Below are positions 21,944-34,563 of a stretch of 64,000 bases of DNA, one piece after another. This DNA is from Welwitschia mirabilis (Eukaryota; Gnetophyta; Gnetopsida; Welwitschiales): contig JBOZIK010000001.1 of NCBI GenBank assembly GCA_051453625.1, positions 57,338,575-57,402,574 on the forward strand, given 5' to 3'. Position numbers and translations under genes: made by a program. Within the stretch, counting starts at the first letter, position 1. Every line of letters begins with the position of its first letter. The notes beneath the pieces were generated by a model, which saw nothing but the letters and a program-made list of their open reading frames with translations, had not been told where the DNA came from and did no database searches.

Positions 21944-23472
21944 TCTAACATCCTAAATTCCACAACTAAAAGCTTTAAACTTTTACAAATGTTTTTGTTA
22001 AATATTTAAGCCAATAATTCTTAAATGAATCTATATGCATATAAAAATAGATTCTTAAGTAACTTTTAAAGGTAAATAACATAAATAACTCACGTCATGT
22101 TTAAATATAAGAGAAAATAAATACTTCTTTATTTCTAGGATAACCCAAGTATTATCTTGACATCATATCTTAAAATTTAATCACAAGATATAATAGATTA
22201 CAAGTTACAAGGATGAATAAATCACTCCATTTTAACAATTTCCCATGCACAAGAGAGAAAAATCAACATTTGTAAATGCCTTCCTTGACAAACAAATCAA
22301 CTTTTTCTATGTTCTAATCAACCACTTATTAAACACAAATAGCATGATGTGAGAGCTATAACTTTCACAGTTCCTAGTATGATCCATGGCAAGGCATGGA
22401 ATGATAAGGGGTTCTCAATTGAAGAAGGGTCAATCAAAATAAATAAAAAAGACCAAGGATTTATTTTTGTTAAGATTATCTTCTTTTACTATTACTTCAT
22501 AACTAATTTTGGTAATCCAGTTGCAGAAAATCTAGGAGGAATGATGGCACATTGGTCACATTTTTCCTAATCATCCTTGAAGTTCGATCTCATGGCCTTG
22601 GGACTCCCTTCAAAGAGTATCACTCCCTGAAGTCTAAATAACTAGTTACCCTAGCTAGTTTAGTTTTCTTATTTAAAAATAATCAACTAAGGTCAATAAC
22701 CAACAAGTCAAATTAAAAGCTTATTACAATACTTAAACAAGATAAAAGGTTTTACAATGTAAAGTTTCTAAGACAATGCTAACATGGGGTATATGTAATT
22801 CATATGCAAAATCCATTAATATGCAAGAAAAAGAATGAAAAACCAAGAACCATATAAAAATGAAATGAAAATAATAGAAACAATACTTAAATAAAATAGT
22901 GATTTAAAAACTCTAAAGATTTCAAGACTTCAAGGTCGATAGCGAAGGCTACTCCAAAAACAAAAATGAGGGGAAAAGGGAAAGAGGGTCTTATTTATAG
23001 ACAATGTTGTGGAATGTGAAGGGCCACGAAAATATGAAAAGATACCATCATAAAGGAGGGAGATCAAGGTGGCAAAATGTGGTAAAGTTTCTATAATCCC
23101 CATTGTTTAATTCCTTGCCAAGCCACTGGGTCCATTTATATATTAATAATAAATAACAATGCTCATCATGCAATTATTACAATAATAAGTAATTTCCAAA
23201 AACTACATAAAAGCTACTTTTTGGTAAAATAGATAAAGTCTAGTAGTTATAATAATTTAACAAATAAGAATCACAATTAAATCACTAAGAAGTTTTAACA
23301 AGGGTAATATTATAACTACTATAAAATGTGAGGAATTATAGCACAAAATTTTCACAATAAAATTACGGCACTTGCATTAGAAAATAAATACATGCAATAA
23401 TTAAACTAGCTTGAGGCTTTATAACATTAAGAATTACTTAGAATCTTGGACCTTAAAAGTCTGGACATGATA
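21944..23472 (-). repeat. 3' LTR of the LARD-like element (minus strand)
   Basis: Aligns with 29263-30874 over its whole length, for example 'AATTCTTAAATGAATCTATATGCAT' near 22014 and 'GGACCTTAAAAGT.TGGACATGA' near 23450. Its outer end on the plus strand is TCTAACATCC against TGTAACATCC in the partner. The short frame at 22349-22570 is chance. Confidence 0.85.
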
Positions 23473-23490
23473 TTTCTCCACTCCTTAAGA
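23473..23490 (-). other. Polypurine tract of the LARD-like element
   Basis: On the minus strand this reads TCTTAAGGAGTGGAGAAA and lies directly before the 3' LTR, the expected place for the plus-strand primer. Confidence 0.65.
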
Positions 23491-24454
23491 GGTTTCATCC
23501 TTAAAACTTGAGCTATGAAGCGTCTATTTGATATTCTCCTAATTATTGTACTTTCAAAGTTGAATTTGCATTCTTTCAACACCATAAAAATTATTAAAAG
23601 TGCTGTCTAAAGGCTTGCTAATTAATCATCATAATAACACCAATTATCTCTTTAAGTCTAGAATGATCAATCCTCTAGAAATTCTCTTCTTTTCCAATAT
23701 CATTCTCTTTGTTGTCAATTGTTTTTTCTACCCTATTTAGTTGTAATACAGAATGGTTCTCTCATAGATACATGTTTATTACATTATACATACTTCTATA
23801 AAGTTATTTCATATTTGTATGTTGATAACCTAAGGCAAATATTCTTTCATTTCTCTATTAGTTTGTTAATAAGTCAAGAAATTACATATAGAGATTGGTT
23901 GATTAATGACAACAAAAGAAAGTATTTAGGAAAATAAGATAAGTAACAAATAATAGATCTCATGATATTTAACTTTGTCAAGGAAGTTGATTAATAGCTT
24001 CACAAGAATAATGCCTTGAGTTGCTTTGATTTGGCAAACTATTATTTCAAGACCTTGAATGCTAAGCATCTATTGTTCCAGTTTCATAACCATTAGAATC
24101 TTACTTAAAATATAGTTGGTAATAAAAATGTACATAGCAATATTTAGCAATTTTTACCAAGTAAAGAAAAATAAACTTTACCTCATCTATTATCTCTAAA
24201 AGAACCTTTGTTGTTTTCTTAATGATGGTCATCATGCAAGATAATACTATAACATGTATCAATTGTTAGCATATAGTCTGATTAGCATTTTGTATGATGT
24301 GAATATAGGTCACTAATATTAGAAAAGAATTATGAGGAGGAGCTAGAGATGTAGAGGTTATTATGACCAATTACATCATTGGTCTACATATCCATCTCCA
24401 CTTATAAAGTATTATGGTTCCTTTTATTTTATTTATGAAACTATTTGTAGAAAT
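23491..24454 (-). other. Internal non-coding sequence of the LARD-like element
   Basis: No domain is recognised on either strand. The frame at 23719-23937 is hydrophobic by AT bias only. Confidence 0.5.
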
Positions 24455-25300
24455 AGTAAGTATTCCATAAAATGGCATTATTTCCTCGACTCTGTAATTT
24501 CTTTTAAACAACCAATTTAGCTATGCAAATAACTGAGGTTTTAACAATTGTCCTCTACAAAAGGTATCAGTCAACGACTACTACTTTCAATATTAATTTT
24601 GACAATTTCAAAGAATTTAGCTAGCAAATTGAATTGCAGAGTTTGACAAAACACAATATAATTTAATTTGGAGCACTGATTGGACAGTGTGGTGGAAATT
24701 AGCAAAGAGAAAATAGAGCTCATAAGAGAATGAGAAGAATTTAGAATCTTAGTGAAATTCCCTTTTTAATGATCTCAGTCAATCTGTGTTTTATCTTTCA
24801 GACTCTATAGATTTTTATTATATAGTTTTCTATGGGGCCTTCCCTAGATTTAAAGACATTGAAACTTCTTACAGAATGTTAAGTATTCCATAAAATGGCA
24901 TTATTCCTTCTAACTTTTTAATTTCTTTTGAGCAACCAATTCAACTATGCCAATAACTAAGGTTTTAACAATTGTCCTCTACAAAAAGTATTAGTTAGTG
25001 ACTGCTATTTACGCTATTAATTTCGGCAATTTCAAAGAATTTAACTAGCAAATTGAATCCAAGAGTTACAGTGTAATTTAATTTGAAGCACTAATTGGAT
25101 AGTGTGTAGGAAATTAGCAAAGAGATAATAGAGCTCAGAAAAGAATAAGGAGAATTTAGAATCTCAATGAAATTTCCTATTTTGTGATCTCAGTTAGTTT
25201 GTGTTTTATGTTCTACATTCTGTAGATTTTTATTATATAGTTTTCTATGGGGCCTTCTCTAGATTTAAAGACATTGAACCTTTTCAAAGAAATGTTATGT
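24455..25300. repeat. Tandem duplication, period about 421 bp
   Basis: Two adjacent units begin with 'AAGTATTCCATAAAATGGCA' (about 24460 and 24881) and end with 'TATAGTTTTCTATGGGGCCT' plus 'AGATTTAAAGACATTGAA' (about 24820 and 25245). They differ by scattered substitutions and small indels, so the duplication is not recent. No coding frame spans them. Confidence 0.85.
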
Positions 25301-27559
25301 GTTAATGATATGTAGAACAAGAAGCTGAATCACCTATGAGACCATAAGATTCCTAGAGAAAGCCCTAATACTCATCTTTAATGCAAGTGCTCTAGCATCG
25401 TCAAAATGCATATTCCCTATGGTTTCTAGCATCAATTTTCAAAGAATAGTTTCAAAAAAAGTTTCCTACTCATTATAGACAAGATTTTATCTCTAATAGA
25501 TGCCATCAGAGAACAAGCAAAGCTAAAGATGAACAATCCTTATTGAGATTTGGGGAGTAATCTCAAGCAATTTTAGGGTTTTGATAAGCTACTAGAGATG
25601 GAAAAAAAGGAATGCATTAAACAAATTAGCGGTTGGAAGTATCTAAAACACTTTATATTTAAGAAATGTTTTGAGCACATGATCACATATTTCAGCATTT
25701 AATTAATGCACTCAGAATCACATTTTGAGTTCTAATTAAAATAACCATATGAATAATTCAGAATTGTCTAATGCCAAAAGGCTTAATGTTAAGAAAATTT
25801 ACAAATGAGCATTAAGAGACACACAAATGAATTTTTAGAATTCAAAAAAGTTTCTAATGGGCTTTAAACCCTCATCAGCAGTATAATTAGGAGAATTGAT
25901 ACATGTTTTAATGGGATAAGGAGAACAATTTTAAAGACATCATCAAAGGTCATATCACCTCTTTGGAAAGTAAAGGCATAATATACCTCAATGAACCACT
26001 GAAAATGTCATCGTAAATGTTTAAATCTAAATTGTATGATATTTCAACAAGCATTATTATTCATTGTGTGTAGGCAAGAGTACTAGTAAACTTTAGAAAT
26101 AATTTTCAGCTATTTTTGTTATGCAAGAAATTAATCACCTCATCCACAGCAAAATATTATTGGGACTCCAATTGGAGCCCTTTTCCGATATCAAATCATG
26201 AAGACTAAGGAAATAATAAAGCAAAAGAACATAGAGAAATCGAGATCTAACATTCAAATTTCATAAGACATTTCATTATCAGAATCCCCTTTTGGAATCA
26301 TCCTGCAACTTCTGTTATCATTTCGACCTTAAATCCGAGTTGTAAATTCTATTTAAGAGGATTGTAAAATCCACATTCAAAATGATATTACTAAAGCTCA
26401 CTCATTGTCTATCAACTAGCCAACTTCGCTTTAACAGTGAGGAATACAAAAAGAAAAAAGCAAAAAACAAACATCCATTGGTGATTTATTATTATTGTTT
26501 GTCTTGCTAAATAATCAATGCATTTTTCGAAAATTTCAAGACAGGAGTTTCAGCTACAAAACTTCTAAGAGTTTAAGGATTTTCTTAGTGGCTATTTATT
26601 ATCTCCTAATCATGCCATCTCTAACTTCTTATAACCATTCTTTCTTTATCTTGAATAGCAACTCTCTCTACACCTTGCTATTTCAAGTTGTTTCTATCTT
26701 TTTTATTTATTGTTTTTTAAATTTAATTCTGTCATAAAAAGACTGTTCAAAGAAAGTTTTCACAAGCGCATTAAGAAACCATAATGGATGTTTAGGAGTA
26801 ATTAGTATGCACAAAAAAAGGGAAAAAAAGACAAAGAGACTAATACAAAGCCCAAAATCACCAAGATAAAAAATTGAGCTAACAATCAAAATGAAATCAT
26901 AGACCATTATGCTAAGGTTGAGTTCTTATGTGGGAAGACAGACAAGACCAATGTTGTTTATGTAGAGAAGGCTCTCAAATCCTTAGACTCTTAATTGTGA
27001 TCGGACTGTAGATAAATGCTTTTATGCAAGTATCAGAATGTTTTGCTCCTTAGAACAATAAATGTCAAAATATATCAATACTTTCATTTAATTTTTAGAC
27101 CTCTTTATTGCATTCCTTACTATTATATGAGAATAGGACATTCTTGGCTATGCGAAAAGACACAATCTTATCTTCATTAGAAACAAGAATGAATACGTCA
27201 ATAGTTGCATATCAAGAGCTTGTTATCAAGCTATGTACTTGACGATTATCTTCCAAGTTTTACAGAAGTGAACAAACAAAATCACAGGGTCCGTAAGTCA
27301 ATAACTACCCAATTCATATGTCAATGCCAAATGGAATACCAATTTTTGAAGGACACTAAATGGTTCTCTTATGATCCCGAATCTTCACCATCAAAAAGCC
27401 TCACTTCACCTTGTCTTTCTCAATTAACTTTAGAACTTGAACTGAATCTTCGTAATATAACAATCAGATTCTACATGAATATCCTTACGTTGTATCTTAC
27501 TTATGTGCAGTTTTTTTTTTTTTTTAAATAGAACTTTTTGTTACTTATCACAGTTTATC
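25301..27559. other. Internal non-coding sequence of the LARD-like element
   Basis: No recognised domain. The longest frame, 27205-27531 on the plus strand (108 residues), is Ser/Leu-rich at first and ends in a poly-Phe tail from a T-run; I do not recognise it and would not call it a gene. Confidence 0.5.
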
Positions 27560-28930
27560 CAAGGTAAGATTAGGTTAAGAAGCACAAAATAGAAAGCACA
27601 CCACAATCATCACCGGAATAAGGCTTAGAATCCAAATTGATCAACGTTAAAATGTGGTACAAAGAGAAAGCATAGTATCAAAAATTTGCCTAATTTCTGA
27701 AGCTTCAATCTGTCCTTAGGTCTACCAATGGTAAGAAACTATTCAACCAAGGCACTGTGGTTTTGGCTGTCCAAGGATTTAAAGCGAGTTTTCTTCCAAC
27801 TCTGATTGTAATTGACAGGAGTGTTATCGGAAGGATCATTGGCAGCAACGTTTCTTTCTGTTATTGGTAGCATTATGCTGGATGTGCTAACGGAATCACC
27901 TCAAGCAGCACAGATTCTCAAATTATTGTTAATGCAGCAGGAAGCATTTCAGCCAGCAGATAGGGCTGATGAACTAGCGCAGCACAGGTAACACGCAATG
28001 GAGGTCGCTCAAGTGAGAAAAAGCAAGAATGTGATAGCAGCCTGAAGGCTGTCAAGAAGGAAGAACGCCGAGCGAGCATTGTAAAAAAAAAATAAACAGA
28101 GCACCAGAAACAGGGGGCTCCACTGCTAAGTGTGCACAGAATGAGAGGGCGGCCAAAGAGCAGATGGCAGTGATGCAGGAAGGGAGGCTAAGAGAAGAAT
28201 AAATCCAAAGACGAGAACAAACTCCAACTTTCATTTGAATCATCAAATAAAAACCAATTTTTCTAGAACACAAAACGCAATCCCCGCGGTGCAACAAACT
28301 CCGTGAAATTCAAATCGCAAAATGCCAAAACGTGAAACAAAATAACAAGAGCTTTCATCTATCGCCATGGAAATAAAAAGATCCAAAAGAGGAAACCTTA
28401 GAAGAAATGCTGAGCAACAAGAATTTGAAGAAATGCGAAATGGAGATTTACAAAAACTCAAAACCCGAATTCACAAAAGTTACTTCGAAGTTTGAGATCG
28501 AGGCACGAAAGGGCCAAATTTAGCAATGAAAAGAGTAATCTTTCTTCCTTCCATTGCGTTATTCTTCTGTTTCTTCTCAAGAACTGGGAATCGAAAGAAT
28601 CAAAGATGCACTAGCGAGGCACATTCCTTTTGCAAGAAATTAGCAGGGCGAATGTAATGCATGAACCAAATGAATGATTCAGCATTTCACACTGATTTCA
28701 AAACCTCAATTAGCATCTCTTCTTGTGAGAATTTCGTTAAGAATCTCACTGGAGAATAAGCAATGGAAAAGAATCAAGGTTTAACCCCTGAGAGGAAAAA
28801 AAATGTTAAGCATCAGTTACCCTACGGAACACACAGATACGAGTTCCAGCGGTACCGCCAAAGACAATGTCTCAGAACCGGGAGGAGGCATAGCAACAAA
28901 AAGTCCCAGAGCAAGGGACAACTGTAACTT
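27560..28930 (-). other. GC-richer island inside the LARD-like element, possible captured gene segment
   Basis: Compared with everything around it, this stretch keeps many CG dinucleotides and is clearly richer in G and C. Read on the minus strand it resembles a plant gene leader: pyrimidine-rich text, then two overlapping frames at 28243-28461 and 28052-28297 (72 and 81 residues) with no recognised domain. It lies within 1.7 kb of the primer-binding site, at the 5' end of the element's transcript. Capture of host sequence is known for such elements, but the origin here is inference. It could also simply be the element's own untranslated leader. Confidence 0.4.
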
Positions 28931-29247
28931 AGATTTTCCTCTCCTATATGAAATATGTCTCCTTCATGTTTGACTTTCCCTCCAACCCCCACAATTTAAA
29001 CATATAAGAAATCACTTTCTAAAAGTGAAGAACATGAATGAAAAAGTGAAGAATGAAGATTTAGTTTATTTAGCTAATTTAACTAGCATAGACTCATCTC
29101 TAGCCTTTGGTTGTAAAAATTTATAATAACTTAACAACAATTACACCTAGCAAAAATTGCAACCTAGACTATGATAGCCTTATGACAATTATTCTTAGTA
29201 AAATTGTAAACTTCACATTGACTAAGCCCAGTAGAATTGCTACCTAA
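28931..29247 (-). other. Leader between primer site and island
   Basis: AT-rich, no frame of interest. Confidence 0.4.
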
Positions 29248-29259
29248 GCTCTGATACCA
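29248..29259 (-). other. Primer-binding site, initiator Met tRNA type
   Basis: GCTCTGATACCA on the plus strand is the exact complement of TGGTATCAGAGC, the standard initiator-Met primer site of plant LTR elements. It lies three bases inside the 5' LTR end and fixes the element's orientation as minus. Confidence 0.92.
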
Positions 29260-29262
29260 AAA

Positions 29263-30874
29263 TGTAACATCCTCAATTCCACAATTGAAAGCTTTAAACT
29301 TTAACAAACACTTGTGCTAAATATTTAAGCCCACAATTCTTAAATGCATNNNNNNNNNNNNNNNNNNNNNNNNNNNNNNNNNNNNNNNNNNNNNNNNNNN
29401 NNNNNNNNNNNNNNNNNNNNNNNNNNNNNNNNNNNNNNNNNNNNNNNNNTCTAATAATTCTTAAATGAATCTATATGCATACAAAAATACATTATTAACT
29501 TTTGAAGGTAAAGAAGATAAATAACTCACAAAATGTTTAAATATAAGAGAAAATAAGTATTTCTTTATTTCCACGATAACACAAGCATCATCTTGACATC
29601 ATATCTCAAAAGTCAACTACAAGATATAATAGACTACAAGTTACAAGGATGAACAAATCACTCCACTTTAACAATTTCTCATGCACAAGCAAAAAATCAA
29701 CATTTTTAAATGCCCTCCTTGGTAAGACAAATCAACTTTTTTTAATGCTCCACTCAATCATTTGTTAAACACAAATAGCATGTTGTGAGAATTGTAACCT
29801 TCACAGTTCTCAGTATGGTCCATGACAAGGTATGAAATGATAAGGGATTCTCAAGTGAAGAAGGGATAACAAGAATAAACCCAAAAAGACCAATGCTCTA
29901 TTTTGAGTTTATCTTCTTTTACTGTTACTCTATAATAGATTTCAATAATCTAATTACACACAATCCAGGAAGGACAAATGGTAAATTGGTCACATTTTCC
30001 CTAATCATCTTGGAAGTTTGGTCCCACGGCCTCAGGACTCCCTTCAGAGAATATCAATCCCTAAAGTCCAAACAACTAGTTACCTTAGTCAGTTTAGGCT
30101 CCTTATGTAAAAATCGTCAGTCAAGATCAATAACCAACAAGTTAAATCAAAAGCTTGTTATAAGACTCAAACAAAATAAAAGGTTTCGCAATGTAAAGTT
30201 TTTAAGACAATGCTAACATGGGGTATATGTAGTCCATATGCAAACTCTGTCAATATGCAAGAAAAAGAATGGAATTAAAACCATAAAAACCATACTGGAA
30301 TAAAACAATGATTCGAAAACTCTAAAGATTCCAAGACTCCAAGGTCTATTTCTCCAAAAACAAAAGTGAGGGGAAAGGAGAAAGAGGGTCTTATTTATAG
30401 CTGAGGGTGTGGAATGCGAAGGGTTATGAGAATATAAAAAGATATCATCATAAAGGAGGGTGGTCGACGTGACAAAAGTTGATAAAGATTTCATAACCCC
30501 CATTATTCAATTCCTTGTCAGGCCACTGGGTGCATTTATATCTCAACAATAAATAACAATGCTCATCATGCAATTATTACAATAATAAGTGATTTTCAAA
30601 AACTACATACAAGCTATTTTTCAGTTAAAATAGGTAAAGCACAATAGTTACAATAGTTTAATCACTAAGAATCATGACTAAATCACTAAGAATTTTTAAC
30701 AAGGAAAATGTTATGACTTTCAACAAAATGTGAGGAATTATTGCACAAAATTTTCACGATAAAATTACAGCACTTACATTAGAAAATAAATACATGCAAT
30801 AATTAAACTAGCTTCAGGCTCTATAACATTAAGACTTACTTAGAGTCTTGGACCTTAAAAGTTTGGACATGACA
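29263..30874 (-). repeat. 5' LTR of the LARD-like element (minus strand)
   Basis: Runs from TGTAACATCC to GGACATGACA on the plus strand and is interrupted by a 100-N gap at 29350-29449. Apart from the gap its length agrees with the partner LTR. Open frames at 29893-30216 (plus) and 30213-30503 (minus) lie wholly inside the LTR and match no family I know. Confidence 0.85.
29350..29449. other. Assembly gap (100 N), probably overlapping contig ends
   Basis: The text before the gap ends AATTCTTAAATGCAT and the text after it begins TCTAATAATTCTTAAATG. In the partner LTR this phrase occurs once, so the two contig ends appear to overlap. Confidence 0.65.
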
Positions 30875-32105
30875 CAATTAAAGTTATAATTAGCAAATTT
30901 TTTGAACTATGAAATCCTTATTTCTTTTAATTTTTCATAGTGAATTTATCTATCATTGTGAATAAGTTTTCAAAAATTAAAGATTCTATATTAGAGCAGT
31001 TTTTGCTTACTTTTAGAATACAAAATCCATTTTTTCTTAATTTTTGTAGTTTGCTTAATATCATTGGTCAAAGTAAGGTTAATTGTAATTTTTGTAGTTT
31101 TTTTTACATAAATTATTTCTACTAGCTTCAATCAATTCTACCTAGTGTTAAATATTTGATATTAGAAACTTGCTTTAAGACATATTATGAGTGTCTTGAA
31201 TGTTTTGAAATTTTCTAAATTCATTTTTCTGAATGTTCTCTCTTCCTATACTCTCTAATCTTCCTTTTTTCTCTTGCTATTGATCAAAATAACATGAACT
31301 TGACTAAGTATTACTTTGATTTATTAAACATTCCTATGCTAGTTTTTATTAGTTACCTCTTTATTTAGAAACTAATTTATATGTTTTAATGCTTTTTTAA
31401 ATCCTTTTATAATAAGTAAATAGATAAGTTTAAGATAAATGTATTAAAATTTAATAAAAATCTTATTGAAGTCAAACACTTTACTATATTGATTTGAAGG
31501 ATCTATATTTTTATGCGTTATCTTTCAATTCTAGCTTGTTGTACATTTTTTACAAAATGAAATGTAATGTTTGAATTACTTAAGTACATCCATGTTAAAT
31601 GGTTTCTAGTAATAAACTTTCCAAGAAAAATTATTTTCATATGAAAATAATTTTGATAGATTTGACTGTCCAAATTCTTTTATTTATTTATTTGAATTAC
31701 CAATAATCTTTAGAATCATAGTTAATGTTTATAAAAGATTACATATTTTTATTTTCTCATGAAATTACATTTTTACACATGTAGTCTTTTACAATCATTA
31801 TAAGTAATGTGTTGTAATTACTTGTATATCACATGAAAAAATAGTTGTTTCATCATGTAAAGTGATAGTTTAATAAGATAATACTAATGTTTTCATATGA
31901 ATTCATGTCAAGTGTTCCATTAGTTTAATACTCATGTGCTTCCATTATATATTCAATTTAACTTAGGAGATTTCTTTATGCTTTAATTTGAACTTTTTAT
32001 AATTGATTTTTTCCTTTGAGTTGAATTATCATCTTAAGTACACATTTATTTTTCTAAGTATTAGAGCATGATCTCCTCATTTTAAAACTTAAATTTTCCT
32101 TTGTT
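30875..32105 (+). repeat. Family C repeat copy 2, right part
   Basis: Starts with the CAATT duplication and matches about 5510-5997, then 17977-18770. Around 31360-31400 it shows the unoccupied version of the site where the 12-kb gypsy element inserted in copy 1. The frame at 30940-31125 is chance. Confidence 0.8.
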
Positions 32106-32714
32106 CAAAGTATTTTGGAGTTGCTAAGAGAGATCTTGGATCTTATCTTTAGAATAGGTATGGTCAAGGAACTCTTCTTGTATTTTGTATGGTTCAAGTA
32201 ATTTTTCTTTGTGCTTTACATGATTTAAATTATTTTGTAAATCTAGTATTATTGTTGTATGTCTTTTATGATTTAAATTTTTTGTTTTTGTACTATATAT
32301 GATATCATCAATTATCTTGCATTACTTTATCTAGCATGTACAACTTTGTGTTGGGTGTTAGCCTTTAAACTAATCCTTTTACGTTATTATGATGAACTAT
32401 TTTGTGTAAGAGTTATGTGTTGACCATGGACATAAGACTATTTCTTTGCGAAATAATAGAGTTAAAAGTAGTTAGGGTAACTAGCTATATAGACTTTATG
32501 GGATGAATGTATCTATTGGTATTTTTCATAACAGTGAAAATGCACTATCAGAATATAAAAGGAATAAATTGCATAAAATTTATGATATGGACATCTCTTC
32601 TAGTTAGGGTGTAACTAGATTACTAAAATGTAAAACGTTGATAACTATAAATTAAAACTCAAACTATGTGATCTTGGTCAAATCCTTAAGTATTACTTGT
32701 TATTCTTAACTTAT
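32106..32714. other. Sequence linking family C and family B
   Basis: No coding signal and no repeat partner found in the window. Confidence 0.4.
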
Positions 32715-33665
32715 AACCTTAAAACCCCTTTCCTAGACATTCCTAAACTTAGGCCATATTAGGAACTATGGTGGATGTAGTTCTCATATCATACTTATAT
32801 GTGCAAGTCATGACACTGATGTAGACCTTAAGAAATACTAAATTATTTGTACTTAAAAGTTTGCATTATTGGATTTTATGGAATATTTGGAAATTATCTC
32901 TATTTTTTTTGTTTAATTTCAATACTGTTTAGTTAAATTATCTTCTTAGAAAACATAATAACTATTTATGAAGTTTGGCTAGTGTAAAAACATGTTGGAT
33001 GATGTTTACATTATTATAAGACGTAAAAAACTTTGAGTCATTTGTGCATGTTTTGGTGTTAGTATTATATTGATCATTGACTTAGATTTGCATAGTTCTT
33101 ATATAAACATAATACTCAAGTTATTTAGTTTAGTTAATATAAATACTTTATGATCCTTACAAATTGTAAAATTTTATTAATTCCATTAAATGCTATTAAC
33201 TATGTTGTATCTATTCTCTCTTTTCTTTTAAGAAGGTTCTCTAGCATAGCTAGTTATTGCATCTATTACTTAAATTAAAGGTCTTGAGTTTGAATTTATG
33301 TTATGCCATTTTATGCACTTTTCCTATAAAATAATAGAAAAAATGAAGTTTAAGTCATTATTTTATTATTTTTTTGATTTTCATCACATAGAATGTATAA
33401 ATACAATTTTGCAGTTAGAGTGAATAATTAAATAGAGAATAATCAGTAATGAAATAAAAATAGGAATTGTTAAGCAAGTTCAAAAACCATATTAAGTAAT
33501 TCTATTTTCCCAATTAAACATGAGTGTGTTTTTAGATTTTATGATTATTACAAAAAATTTAACTAAAATTGCCCAATTTCATTAAAGAGGCCATGTAGTT
33601 GGCCTCTTGATCAGTAGTTATGAAAAGATTTAAGGCATCCACCTCTTCTTGAAAAACATTGTGTA
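32715..33665 (+). repeat. Dispersed non-coding repeat, family B, copy 2
   Basis: Direct match to 94-1037 along its whole length, with many substitutions and small indels. Confidence 0.75.
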
Positions 33666-34021
33666 GTTAAAAATTAACCATCGTTCTTGCTATTTTCTAA
33701 AATTGACTTCCTCAATTACCATCCTTTCTCTTTTTCTAGTGTGTAACTTCCTTAATCACCCTTTTTCCTCTTTTTCTAGCTTATGATTTCTTCTGCCATC
33801 TATCATCTACTGCCTTCTCTCACCACAGGGTCTTCTCTATAACCCTACTAAAGCAGCTATAGGAATTTATTTATAGCCATTACTTGCAATCCTTCTTTTA
33901 TCATGTGGATCTAACTTTATTCCTACGAATTCAATGGTATTTTTGATGAAATAGAAAAATATCTTTTCAGTTAGGAATTAGGATGAGTGAACTAATGTGT
34001 AAGCACATAAGAGTAGTCCCA
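33666..34021. other. Short pyrimidine-rich stretch before the 34-kb element
   Basis: Contains a decayed local duplication of 'CTCTTTTTCTAG' with flanks (about 33715-33745 and 33755-33785). Nothing else is recognised. The last five bases TCCCA (34017-34021) are the left target duplication of the next element; the right one reads TTCCA (41424-41428). Confidence 0.6.
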
Positions 34022-34258
34022 TGATGCACTGCTAATTTGTGTGTATTTCATGAGGTTTTATGAGCTGTTTTGTAGGACATTATACAAGTTTAGATGCAAT
34101 TCTAAGAATTTTGGAGAATTGATAGAAAATCTCAAAAATATGCAATTATGGGCATGATTTAAGGCATTTAAGGAACATTTTGATACACATAGCTTTAGAG
34201 AAAGATCACTGATGGAAAAAAGGCTACTTTCTCCTCACTTAGATGAATAAAGAATACT

Positions 34259-34453
34259 ATCGTCCCCATGATAGGTAGGACAATGACATTACACATGCCA
34301 TATTGGATGCTGACATGGACTAGAGATGACACTACTAAATCATGCTTTGTAAAAGGTTATCATCCCCTACATTGTCCGAATGATAGGAAGGACAACCATT
34401 ATAACATTTAATCCATTGTCCCATTGGTCATCCCCATGACAGCTAAGATGATA
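34259..34453. repeat. Three copies of an imperfect palindromic motif in the LTR
   Basis: Variants at 34259-34289, 34374-34398 and 34427-34453 follow the pattern GTCATCCCCATGACAG, then a short spacer, then AGGA(T/C)GAC-like text. Both the inner GTCAT/ATGAC and the outer TCATCC/GGATGA arms can pair. Equivalent copies are in the 3' LTR (40576-40603, 40743-40769). Confidence 0.7.
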
Positions 34454-34554
34454 GTTATAACTGCTAGCTGATCTTTGTCTATTTTGTCCATTTCTTTCTT
34501 GTAATTAAGCAAGTTTTGCAACACTTTTTGTATGTTGATTTTGTTTCTCAACCC

Positions 34555-34563
34555 TATAAATAA
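34555..34563 (+). promoter_or_regulatory. TATA box of the 5' LTR
   Basis: TATAAATAA lies about 560 bases before the LTR end, at the same relative place as TATAAATAA at 40871 in the 3' LTR and TATAAATA at 58608 in the third element. This conservation across copies supports a promoter. Confidence 0.7.

Larger units (their letters stand above)
21944..30874 (-). mobile_element. Coding-free LTR retrotransposon (LARD-like), minus strand
   Basis: Two direct repeats of about 1.5 kb flank 5.8 kb of internal sequence. On the minus strand the LTR starts TGTCATGTCC and ends GGATGTTACA. The intact primer site TGGTATCAGAGC follows the 5' LTR, and a purine-rich tract precedes the 3' LTR. A perfect 5-bp duplication (CAATT) surrounds the whole. 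I find no gag, protease, reverse transcriptase or integrase in either orientation. That combination fits a large retrotransposon derivative, moved by proteins of another element. Compared with its neighbours its primer site is undamaged, so it may be younger. It interrupts family C repeat copy 2. Confidence 0.85.

Noticed and set aside
27205-27531. 108-residue frame inside the coding-free element
   Set aside because: No recognised domain, ends in a T-run, and no support from the other strand or neighbours.
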